Assembly: GCF_036373705.1 (NCBI RefSeq)
Contig: NC_089868.1
Coordinates: 11,533,020 to 11,597,019 of the forward strand
Source: Amia ocellicauda
Taxonomy: Eukaryota; Chordata; Actinopteri; Amiiformes; Amiidae
DNA: 64,000 nucleotides
Direction: 5' to 3'
Of the stretch, positions 1-11,400 are shown in pieces. The stretch's first letter is position 1. Every line of letters begins with the position of its first letter. A program made the position numbers and the translations under genes. The notes beneath the pieces were generated by a model that was not told where the DNA came from, did not search any database, and was given only the letters and a program-made list of their open reading frames with translations.

Positions 1-365
1 GCATGTGTTTGTATTACAATCATGAACATATTTGTTTTTGACACGTATTTGTATTCTACACTATGTTCGTTTTGGTATTTTTATGTTGTTTGAGTTGTGA
101 TATAATTGTTATTTATAGCATTGCAGCTTTTTAAGTAGAATGTACTTTAAATCTACCTTAATGCACACACACAAGGCACCTCAGCATATCATTTACAAGT
201 GTGTTTTTTAGTTTTTTACGATAATATAACATAATTCTCATGATTATTGACTTGAAAACTGAATATCAGTACTGCGTACCGCAACGTCATCTTGTTTTAT
301 GTTTTTTCAGGAAATGTATCTACTGGGGTGCAAATATACATTATGTTCATATACACATGTTCATA

Positions 366-1964
366 CAGTGCATCCGGAAAGTATTCACAGCGCTTCACTT
401 TTTCCACATTTTGTTATTCCAAAATGGATTAAATTCATTATTTTCCAAAAAATTCTACAAACAATACCCCATAATGACAACGTGAAAGAAGTTTGTTTGA
501 AATCTTTGCAAATTTATTAAAAATAAAAAACAAAAAAAGCACATGTACATAAGTATTCACAGCCTTTGCCATGACACTCAAAATTGAGCTCCGGTGCATC
601 CTGTTTCCACTGATCATCTTTGAGATGTTTCTATAACTTGATTGGAGTCCACCTGTGGTAAATTCAGTTGATTGGACATGATTTGGAAAGGCACACACCT
701 GTCTATATAAGGTCCCACAGTTAACAGTGCATGTCAGAGCACAAACCAAGCCATGAAGTCCAAGGAATTGTCTGTAGACCTCCGAGACAGGATTGTATCG
801 AGGCACAGATCTGGGGAAGGGTACAGAAAAATTTCTGCAGCATTGAAGGTCCCAATGAGCACAGTGGCCTCCATCATCCATAAATGGAAGAAGTTTGGAA
901 CCACCAGGACTCTTCCTAGAGCTATCCGCCCGGCCAAACTGAGCGATCGGGGGAGAAGGGCCTTAGTCAGGGAGGTGACCAAGAACCCGATGGTCACTCT
1001 GACAGAGCTCCAGCTTGTCTCTGTGGAGAGAGGAGAACCTTCCAGAAGAACAACCATCTCTGCAGCACTCCACCAATCAGGCCTGTATGGTAGAGTGGCC
1101 AGACGGAAGCCACTCCTCAGTAAAAGGCACATGACAGCCCACCTGGAGTTTGCCAAAAGGCACCTGAATGATTCTCAGACCATAAGAAACAAAATTCTCT
1201 AGTTTGATGAAACAAAGATTGAACTCATGTCTGGAGGAAACCAGCCACCGCTCATCACCTGGCCAATACCATCCCTACAGTGAAGCATGGTGGTGGCAGC
1301 ATCATGCTGTGGGGATGTTTTTCAGTGGCAGGAACTGGGAGACTAGTCAGGATCGAGGGAAAGATGAATGCAGCAATGTACAGAGACATCCTTGATGAAA
1401 ACCTGCTCCAGAGCACTCTGGACCTCAGACTGGGGCGAAGGTTAATCTTCCAACAGGACAACGACCCTAAGCACACAGCCAAGATAACAAAGGAGTGGCT
1501 ACAGGACAACTCTGTGAATGTCCTTGAGTGGCCCAGCCAGAGCCCAGACTTGAACCCCATTGAACATCTCTGGAGAAATCTGAAAATGGCTGTTTACCGA
1601 CCCTCCCCATCCAAGCTGATGGAGCTTGAGAGGTCCTGCAAAGAAGAATGGGAGAAACTACCCAAAAATAGGTGTGCCAAGCTTGTAGCATCATACTCAA
1701 AAAGACTTGAGGCTTGGTGCCAATGGTGCTTCAACAAAGTATTGAGCAAAGGCTGTGAATACTTATGTACGTGTTTTTTTTTTGTTTTTTTTTTTGTTTT
1801 TTTTAATACATTTGCAAAGATTTCAAACAAACTTCTTTCACATTATGGGGTATTGTTTGTAGAATTGTGAGGAAAATAATGAATTTAATCCATTTTGGAA
1901 TAAGGCTGTAACATAACAAAATGTGGAAAAAGTGAAGCGCTGTGAATACTTTCCAGATGCACTG
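366..1964 (+). mobile_element. Tc1-like DNA transposon, about 1.6 kb, decayed
   Basis: The element begins CAGTGCATCCGGAAAGTATT and ends with the near-perfect inverse at 1925-1964. It is flanked by TA at 364-365 and 1965-1966, the target duplication expected of Tc1/mariner elements. The terminal inverted repeats run on for more than 100 bases (366 to about 510 against about 1830-1964) with a few mismatches. The coding strand is plus. The transposase inside is broken, so the copy is not autonomous, but both ends look intact and could be mobilised in trans. It lies downstream of the vitellogenin gene and outside any gene model. The family assignment rests on the ends, the TA duplication and the transposase; I give no subfamily name. 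Confidence 0.93.
753..1738 (+). pseudogene. Broken Tc1-like transposase
   Basis: The first reading frame (753-1202) starts with the typical Tc1 MKSKELS-type N-terminus and carries the paired helix-turn-helix DNA-binding region (residues about 5-110). It stops at TAG 1200-1202, where the family normally has a tryptophan just before the first DDE aspartate. The DETKIEL motif follows in frame, then a short deletion and frame change near 1225-1265. The second part (frame open from 1280) keeps the [11 protein letters not shown] block, the [10 protein letters not shown] motif with the second aspartate, and the [11 protein letters not shown] block with the third catalytic position. At least one nonsense mutation and one frameshifting deletion make this a pseudogene. 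The frame from 1280 runs on past 1738 into repeat-end sequence, which is not real coding. Confidence 0.9.
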
Positions 1965-1966
1965 TA

Positions 1967-2853
1967 GGTCTTTTTATGCCCCACCAGTTAATAAACCCAC
2001 TGCTCGCCACTGCTGCTTTACATTTATGAACAATTAAGAAAGCTGAGAATAGTAATTGCTATAATAACTTTTTTTTCTGCTTATTGTTACTACAAGTTTG
2101 CCATTAAAATTCTTCAGACTGAATATTTGTTTGGCTAACGTTTAGCCTTTATCAGTAAGAGGTGAAACACAGAATTAAGATTCAACAAGGGATTCCTTTT
2201 GTGTGTGTGTGTGTGTGGAGTGAAATAGCTTTGTATCTGTGACACATATTTATAGGTAGGGAAACAGCTTGATGTCTATAGATTTTGTCAGAACAAGTGA
2301 GTTTTTAGGAGGTACTGGAAGGGGTCACATATTTGTTAGCTATAGAATAGCTGTTTCCAGCAGGCAGTAGAGTTTGTTAGTGGGCGATCAGTAATCAGAA
2401 GCTGAGCAGAGAGGATGGTCATGTCTACAGGTAGAGCCATGGGGGTGGAGTGAGTTGGGGTGGCATAGGCAAGTACAATAAGCTGCAATAGGATGCAAGT
2501 GGTGATCAGCCTAAGAAAAAGGAGGAGATTAGTAGAATTAGTGGAAAGCGAAGGGCTGATTCTTAGGGAAGAGACTGAGAAACAGAGTGGTTCCACTGGA
2601 TCACAAGGATCCTTTACTTTGTTCTGCTAAGTACTTGCTAGTACAGCTAGTTTGTATTTACCTCTAGCTATATTGAATTCATTTTTTTTTTGCTCGTGTT
2701 TTTAAGGTTTAAGAAGCAATGAAACCGAGCATTTTGATGATAAATTCTGACAGCTTCTCAGTGTTGTATGAGAGAATCAATTGCAAAGAAAGAGAGACTG
2801 GCATATTAACCGTACACAAAGACACACAACACATATTTTGTCTTTTGGAATGC
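1967..2853. other. Intergenic region without recognised gene
   Basis: This stretch lies between the Tc1 element and the 3' end of the vitellogenin gene. It contains a short GT run at 2200-2216 and no reading frame with recognisable similarity. The minus-strand frame at 2336-2596 has low complexity and no neighbouring splice pattern, so I do not call it. I see nothing else in it. Confidence 0.6.
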
Positions 2854-2859
2854 TTTAAT
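2854..2859 (-). terminator. Probable vitellogenin poly(A) signal (ATTAAA)
   Basis: On the minus strand this is ATTAAA, the commonest variant of the polyadenylation hexamer. It sits about 55 bases after the vitellogenin stop codon, which fits the very short 3' UTR usual for vitellogenin mRNAs. Cleavage would be expected some 15-25 bases further down the minus strand. Confidence 0.6.
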
Positions 2860-2913
2860 TAAATATGTTTAAGATCATCAATCATAATACAATGTACTTA
2901 ATAGAAGTACTGC

Positions 2914-5900
2914 TTAGCATTGGCAATCACAAGCAAGGTGGGCTTCCCGGGTCTCGTACATGTCCACGCACTTCTGGCTGAAGTCTGCATCAAGGAGGTT
3001 CACAACAGTGTCTAAAGGGGAAGGAAACACTTTGGTAAACTGCCAACAGATGATGTTTGCTTGGCTTGATTATTTTGTAAACATAATGCTGAGGGAGGTC
3101 TGGCAATTGAACATTCATTTGACATGTATCCTTTGAGAACTAAACTAAACTAAAATGGATTTAACAGAGAAACAGACCAAAATGGCTTACTGATGTAATT
3201 TGATGCCAGTGTAAATAAGCAATGGTGGTTAAGCTTGACTGTAATGTGATGGTTCTCATTGGAGTCCTGTAACTCTGAACCAATGCCTCCCTGTTGGAAA
3301 TGCCAGTCTTGGCCCCCAGCAGAGCAATCCAGTGCAAGCTTACCTGTGGGTATACAGTGGAAGCCCAGTTTGACAGGCACGGTCTTGCTGGGTTTGCAGT
3401 TAGGCATGCACTGAAGGATTGGGTCAGTCGAGTAGCACTTGACGTCTGTTCCGTAAAGTTTGACCTGCTTGTCCAGTTTCACAAACTCCCGCTTCAGTTT
3501 ACAATCTGTCAACAGAAAACAGAGCACTTAATTGGCCAGTGCTTCCAAACTGAATTCCCTCTGTCTCCATTTTTATAGAAACAATTCTTGCATGCTTAAG
3601 CAAACCTACAGCAACTGTGAGTCTGTGTACTCGGCCTTAGGAGGAGTGATGGCTAGTTGAGGAAGCTATAAATGTGCACAGACTGCTAAAAGTTGGCCCA
3701 TGAGTTGATCTCTTTAATACCTCAAGTGATTCAAATCTAACATTAGCAGTTGCAATGATAGGACAGGGATTTTAACCCTCAAACCAGTGGATAGTATTTG
3801 GATGTTTTCACTGAAACTCTTACCACCAGTGTAGCTGTTCGTAAACTAAATGACCCCCTACCTACATGCTTAATCATATTCAAATACATTATATACTTCA
3901 TGAACATAGGGTACTCTCAATGTGACTGATTTTATTTTAGCCATGTTATGAAGTGCAAGACTAAAGCTTTTAAACCTCTTATTCAGTAGTTTGGTAGTCA
4001 ACTATGCATATTTCCCAGTTATTAGTCTGTGATCGCTCCAGTCTGCATTTTGTTCAAATATTACCATCTGTGCAGGTCTCTCCGGCAAAGACCCATGACT
4101 GAATGAAACTCTGGGGGCTGATGGCCACACCGCCGCCGGGTTTCTGGTACTCCTGCTTGGTCTCTCCATCTCCAGTGCCACACACTCCGCATGTCTTTCC
4201 TCTCATGGCGCCGTTGACTTGGATCTGTCCCAGGAAATGGAGCCAAAGAGGACAAATGAGCAACTCTACTTATATCACAGCAGCCCTTCCACCTCAGCTG
4301 TAAACCACATTTTAAAACAATGAGTCATCAACAGTAGCCCTAACAGTATGTCATTAGAATATATTCCCAAAATGTGATCAAACAAACCTTTCAGGGAAAT
4401 GTAACATTGTAACTTCATACTAATTAGAGTTTTACATTGTAAGTACCTTGTACTCGTTTTCTCCAAGGTAGACAGTGCTGAGCCCGTAACTCTCTGCAGT
4501 CAGAGAAACTCCAGGGCCCTCTGTGTTTACAACGATGCCTGTAAAGACCACACCACACTCGTGTCACTCAGCTGGGGTGATTTATTCAGACAGTTATCGA
4601 TGAATGAAATAACATTTGTCATTTTGCACAGGCAATAACCCATGTGACCACAGGTGATATCATATGACTATAGTGTCACTGCTTAAAATCCACTCATGTA
4701 GAGAGAACCAGTTGAAATGAAAGTTGTCTGCTATTCAGTCCATGGTTTTTCTACTGTATGTAAATGTAAAGTGTGCCTAGGAATACATGTTTTGTTCCAA
4801 CTGTAGGGATTTGCTATTGCTAAAACAGTGAAAGATTGTACAAACCAGAGTCGTCTGTGTAGGGGAGATTGGACTTTAGTTCTCCATTGACCAGCACTTG
4901 TGGAGGTTGGCCAGTCTTAATGATCAACTTGATGTTTCTACAAAAGAAAACAGAAATACACAAGTTTAACATTCTTGTGAGAACAATGTTTATTTAGAAA
5001 CGTTAGGGGAATGGTTCCAGGCAAAGATTGATCTAACCAATTTCAGAATCATTTCACAATAGTGTATCATAGGAGTTATCATATTGCTCACCTGTCAGCC
5101 ACACTCACAAACAGAGCTCTGTATTTCTCAGATTGCTCCTGCTTCAGTACCACTATCCATTGGTGCTGGGGGGTACAATCCTCAGCCAAGACAATCTCGC
5201 AGGAATCGGGCAGCTCTGAGTTGAACGCCACATCATTGAAGGTGCTAAAAGCATTCTGTGTCACTGAACATTGTCCTAATAACCCAGGTAGAGGACAGAG
5301 TAGAGGGAAAACAAATGAGAGGGTTAACCTGAATGTACTTACAACACCTGCAAGTCTATAATTAATGGGCTGTTGTGCTCCTTACATTTTATTTACATTT
5401 TACATTGTATTTGTAGTGTTTGTTATTTATTTAATTTTTTTACACCTTTTTCACAAATGTACAACAGTAGTAGGATTGGGCCATATGTTTTAGAAAGTCC
5501 CCATTAACTATTCTATTGCCATTCCTTTTATTGCATGATACTTGGAAACTAGCAAAGTGAATGGGATCACATATTTAAATGGGGGTCGTTTTTAGCATGT
5601 GCAATACACACCTGCCACTGCACCAGCCAGTATTTGGTTAATGTCAATTTCTTTGAGGGATGAGATCGATCTTCCAATGGGCAACTGGAATGGGACCGTC
5701 ACTGCACGCGTGTACACTGTCATCTGCAGCAAGTGAGAGGCAGCGGTCAGTATTGATCAGAAGCATCTAGTGCATATGGAGATGTAGATAGGACATAATG
5801 GCAAGTTACCCTTGGTGCTTTAATGACTGTGTCAATGGTCCTGGCAGAAGTTGCAGCCAATACAAAGGAAATCTGTTTAGATGGATTTCTACGCACCACC

Positions 5901-6010
5901 TCTGAAAATCCCATCATTAAAGCAGCACCTGGAATATATTCAGCAACCCTACGAAATGGAAATAAAGCATTGTTCACAGATTTATCTTTGGAACTGCTAT
6001 ATATATATAT

Positions 6011-6067
<57 letters not shown>

Positions 6068-6842
6068 CAGATATACACACATACATTTGGCAATGAATGA
6101 TACAGGAATTGTATATTTAATTACAAATGATATACATTCCAACCACACTCCATAAGACTGTGAAGTGAAGAGAGCAAGTGGCGATACTTACATTTGTACA
6201 TATTTATTTACAGTCCGAGGAACCCTCTTCCACTTAATTTTAAGCTGCACGGCTGGGTTATTTGCCAAAGTGCCAATCTTTGCCTTGAGAGAAGCTTTGT
6301 AGTCCTGGCATTCCTGACCCCATCTGGTGTCCACCTGGAATAAAGGCAGAACCATCAGAGAGGAAACTGACTAGTGAGGACTAGACACACTGCAGCATCT
6401 TTATATATATATACACAGTATAATGAGATGAATGAAAACAAATGCAATAAGTATTCGAATAGGAAATTAGAGATAAAAGGGAGAAGATTTATTCTAAGTT
6501 ATTTAATCAATGATCATAGCAAACAGAAGGGGAGAGGAGAGAGGGCAAATTATTGAAAAGAGCAAGAAAGCACCTTTCTAGAAAGATTTGTTTTATTAAA
6601 CCCCCACCCTTCCCTTCTCCCCAACTCACTTGGAGTTTGTGCATTTCCGTCTTGGCAGCATTCACACAGATTTGCCACTTGCTCTTCTCTCTGATGTCAC
6701 TAGCTATCACCTGAACTCTGGATTTAGGTGAAGATGGGTCATGGTAGATGGCAGCCTGGTATCCTTGTTCTTGCTTATCACTCCTTCTGGCACGGAAAAT
6801 GATGGCCATTAAAGGTGCAATGGAGTCTCCAAGGAAAGTACG
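2914..6842 (-). other. vtg: Vitellogenin exons 26-35: light chain, vWD region and C-terminal tail
   Basis: Exons: 6630-6842, 6192-6334, 5810-5948, 5612-5723, 5092-5275, 4846-4937, 4447-4538, 4065-4224, 3344-3505, 2914-3011. Exons 26-29 encode the lipovitellin light chain (residues 1302 to about 1503). Exons 30-33 encode the von Willebrand factor type D region (beta'-component), starting GQCSVTQNAFSTFND and containing CGVCGTGDGE. Exons 34-35 encode the Cys-rich C-terminal tail, ending EAHLACDCQC then TAA. All junctions keep phase. The intron between exons 27 and 28 holds the TAGA microsatellite near 6011-6066. Confidence 0.93.
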
Positions 6843-7748
6843 CTGGTATGAAACAGGAAAGAGAAGAAAGTCAATAACTCACCCTATACGTTTGAAATGG
6901 GCTCTTCCCAAAGGGGAGTGGGAGTGATAGTCAGCATTCAAGAGCTTTTCAGGAAAGCTTTCCAAACTATTCTGGTAGTGTTTAAAGGAGCAGACAAATA
7001 GCATCATTTTTGCTAAAAAACACAGATACAGGGAAACCAGTACGGTACACCTATTCAAAGGGGTCACGAAGGTATGGTAAGAAAGGCACATGCAGTAGCA
7101 GTACTTATGGGGCCTGTGTGTACTGCTGAGCTGGTGCATCTTACAGGCTCGGGCAATAGAAGGTACAACAATAGCTCGGTTAATTGAGTCCGAGCATTGA
7201 GTGAAGTCACTGCTTTATCAGAAGCTTTGTTACCAAATGTTGAAATATCAAAGGGATGTGTCCCAGGACTTCATAGAAGAGGGGGTACAGCAGAAAAAAA
7301 AAAGTCCAATATGTCTGAAAACATGACCTATGCAGTAGCCATAATGTAGCTAGCTGCACCAATGCTTTATTTATGTCAGCAGTGTGGATGACATAATGGG
7401 AGTAATTGTTTTTCTTGAGTAAAGGGAAAGGGAAGACTGGCGACGGGCACCACTGATTGGCCCAGGTGAGGGACACTTATGAAGCTCTTCACTGTTTCTG
7501 ATAATGTCAACAAACCCCACTCAATTGTGTTTATGGGGCAATGGTGTCCTTCAGATTTTAAACTTTTGATTTGCTTCACATGCTTCTCCTTTATACAGTT
7601 GGATGCCCGTGCCTGTCTTTGTATAAAGGAGTTGTCCCAAGGATCCATTAACGGAGGTATAACTATACTCTAGCTGTTGTTCAGGACAATAACAGACACA
7701 TGTAACTGCACTTACTAACCTTTTTGTTTCCAGTTTTCTTGCCATTTC

Positions 7749-7783
<35 letters not shown>

Positions 7784-8436
7784 CTGCTGCTGCTACTGCT
7801 ACTGCTGGAACTGCCTGACCTGCTGCTGCTGCTGCTGGAGGAGGACTTTTTCCTGGAGCCGGACTGCAAGAAACAGAGACCACAGCCACGTAAGAAACAT
7901 GTGTAGAGGATGTGCAAAACCACAGCCCACTTCTGAATAGTATGAATGAAAAGCCAGGGCATGACTTACCTCTCGTCTTCCTTGATAAAGAAACTTGAAG
8001 TCATAAATTCGTTTGTATCCTCGCTCCTGAAAAGAACAGTAGGATAAAGATTGAGCAAAATCTAATAGTATAACATCTACTGAGGACAAATCCAGTTCAA
8101 GCTACACCAGATCGTAATAGCCGCTTGTTCCGGTGTTATTTTCATGAACTGCCAACTTATCTCCAAAGCTGGAACTTGTATGACATTTTCATAATTCATT
8201 AACATTTTATCAGAGGATTTAACATCTTGCTGCCTCATGAATGTATTTATGGACTGCTGACATGATGGAACAAAATCAATAAAGCCTCAAGGACTACAGG
8301 CCTCACCTCGCTGCTGGAAGACTGGCTGCTGCTGAGAGAACTGCTGTTCGATTGTCTTCCCTGATTCTTCATCACTCGCATGGCCACTCTGCCTCTGCTG
8401 CTTCTGCGGCTGCTGCTGCTGCTGCTGCTACTTCTG

Positions 8437-8468
<32 letters not shown>

Positions 8469-11400
8469 ACTACTGCTACTGCTACTGCGGCCCTTTCTCG
8501 ATGCAGCTCTATTGGTCTGACCGGAGTTCTGGCCTCGTCTTTCTTGACGCCTGCGTTTGGAAGCAGATGAGGAGGAAGAGGAAGAGGAGGAGGATCTACA
8601 GGAAGAGGAGGAGGATGAAGAGCTGTAGGAGCAGCGACGTTTGATCGCCAGGCCGTCATTGGGTTTACCCTGTCTGGAGTTCGAGGAGCTGCTGGAGGAG
8701 CTGGAGCTGTTGCTGTTTTGAGAACTGGAGGAAGAGCTGGAGCTGGAATTTGATCTGTTCCTCTGCTGGCAAAGGAGTAGAACAACATGACAATGGTGAG
8801 CAAACAGTCTTAGGTGACGCCACCGAAATAGACTCTAGACCTCTCATAATTTTTCACTGGAGTTGTTTCCATGTAGTAGCTCTTGTGGATAGTGTGAAGT
8901 GCGTTGTAACCTACCCTCTGACGTGTATTATCAGGTCTTCATCTATGACAGAGATATGCATTCAACTATTTTATTGAAGATTGGATTTTTGAGTAAATAT
9001 GTATCCCAAATGTTCTCATATACAGTCCTCCCCACCGCCCCACTCTTTTATAGAAAATTGAAAGTACCAATTGCGTTTTCAGGATTTTCTTCAGTTTTAG
9101 CAAGACCGTCTTTCCTTGTGGAGCTTCCTCTTCATCTGTGCTCTTCAGGTAATTAATTTTCAGTTTGGAAGCTGCCTTATCTCCTGGCACGATCTCAATC
9201 TCCAGATTTTCAATGGGTTGCTCTGTTTGCACTGCAAAGAAACCAAGCATGAATATGTAAACACAGACAAAAGTAGTGGAGTTGTTCATTTCAAACAACG
9301 TTCTTCGCTAATTCACTGCATACACTTTTTATCTGTTATATATCCGCTAAGTTTATCGTACACTATCGTACTGCAGATTTCTGTGGCTTGAGCCAGGCTA
9401 AAACTGGGGATGACAATACAATGATATATTTTGACAGTGCAAATAGATAGTTGTTTAAGATTCTTTACATTTGTATGATTTAGACGATTCAGTTAATGCA
9501 CCTTACCCTAATGTTACTGTCTGGGAACAGCAAAATATGAATAAATTCTGGTACCTGGTTTAATAATGACTTCAGCAAAATGTTCACCGACCGCTTGGTA
9601 GAGAGGGGATCTTCTTAGGAAAGCAACATTTTGAGTTCCTCCCATGAAGCACAACTGTACACCAAACTCTGAGGCCTTGATACACTTGTCATGGGATCTG
9701 TATGAATCACGTGTGTAGTGATAGTGGGAGTATAACACTTCTGATGACATGGAGGATGTCTGCAGGGGGAAAAACAAAGGATAGATCAGACACACACTTG
9801 CACATATTCATGAATGAATGCAGAAGCAGCAGAAAGGGTTTCCTACCAGACTCTGGCTTCCAGCTCGAGGAGATCGGGATTGAGACGTGAAGTGCTCTTG
9901 CGTGATATCAACTTGAGCTGAGGCGGGCAGGATTGGTGTCCTTTTCTCAGGGTTTCCTTGCACAGTTCTTGTCACAGCGAAAGCCTGCGCCCTGTTAAAG
10001 CGGGATTTTATTTTTACTGTTATGTTTTTTTAATGAAAATGGGCATCCCTTTCCTTTTAGTTCTGTACATTTTAACATGTAGTGCTTGTACTATATCTTA
10101 TAAATTCAAATAATAACGGTCTGGATACTGAAGTAACCTTTTGACTCCTCTTCATTTCCTAAGTAATCATTAATATCTGACAGCATGGATGAGTGGATGG
10201 AAGGATGGACCAAAACTGTTATTCACCAACTTCCTATTTCAATGTACTGGATACATTAATACTATATGCACTATAATAATGTGGTAATTGTATTCACATT
10301 CAAACTTCATGTTTTTGGTGCTAGATGTGTGTTTATGTAAGCAAGTTAAACTACCAATAAGATTAATTAGTTACTGACTGAAGTCCACCCAACAGTGCAA
10401 CTGATGACAAAGATTTTGTGTACAAATCCTCATACCTCAGTGACAGAAGTTTATCCTCGACCTGGCAGGGTGCAGACTGTATCTTGTACTCATGTTCCTT
10501 CATATTGATCTTGGCTGTGAATTTCATTGGAATAATTGTATATCCTTTAGCATATAGCTCCACTCCGGTCTGAATCAAGTTGGTGTTGATGCCCATTACT
10601 GCAATGCCGTGTATAGAGATACTGCGATATGGAAACAATAGAGAATTACAATCAACATCTCAGCTTCTCTCAGAGATTAAATTGACATAATTATTGATGG
10701 ATTTTCATTTCCATGGATCAAACAGACACCTACCTTGGAGTAACATCGGCCTGCACATGAATATTAGTGTTCATGAGCTGAGTGATTCGGGAGTTGGCAG
10801 ACAGAGAAGGTGACATATCAACACGGGCTTTTTAGGAGAAAAACAGAAATCAACTGTAATTAGTGCTTTATGCTTTTGTTTTCAATATGTTGGTTATGGA
10901 ATCATTCTGTAAGAATACACCTGATCAGTCGAGTTCATGAATTACTTGTATTATTATACCTTTCACTGCAGCGTTTGCCACAGCAGCAGAGTACAGAGCC
11001 AGCTCCATGGGGAGGCCCACACAGGTGGGGACGATGCGTCGCACCTCAGCGACCAGCAGGGGCTTGGACCACTGGCCTTCAACTCCATTCTGAAGGACCT
11101 GCACCACTTTCTTCAGAGGTGCGTGTTGTTCCAAGGGATCAGACCACCCCTGTATCCAGAAGGGCAGTAGAAAAGTCATACAGATGGGACTCACACGTCG
11201 GCATGAGCTGATAAGATTATAAAGAGAGATGCCAGGTTTGCCAAATGAATTCACTCTGCAGTCTTTACCTGTGCTAGATACTCAATGCCGGTCTTCTCGA
11301 GCTCGCTGAAAGAAATTTCTTGGCCGAACAGCTTAATGTAGGCCGATACCAGGGGCTTGTTTGAGGGAAGGGCTCTCCAGTCTGAGAACTGAGAGGAAGG

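Noticed and set aside
2336-2596. 86-codon minus-strand frame downstream of vitellogenin
   Set aside because: Low-complexity composition, no similarity and no splice neighbours.
5747-6148. Minus-strand frame with repeated YLSI
   Set aside because: Made by the TAGA microsatellite in a vitellogenin intron; only its exon 28 part is real coding.
7724-7906. Plus-strand frame encoding a poly-leucine protein
   Set aside because: It is the reverse complement of the AGC serine repeat in phosvitin exon 25. The vitellogenin frame is fixed by flanking exons and phase.
8352-8803. Alanine- and glutamine-rich frames on both strands
   Set aside because: Alternative frames of the CTG/CAG repeat in phosvitin exon 23, without start context, splice partners or similarity.
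11382-11388. Alternative acceptor at 11381/11382 for vitellogenin exon 16
   Set aside because: Using it breaks the reading frame. The acceptor 7 bases upstream restores phase and gives FSDWRALP.
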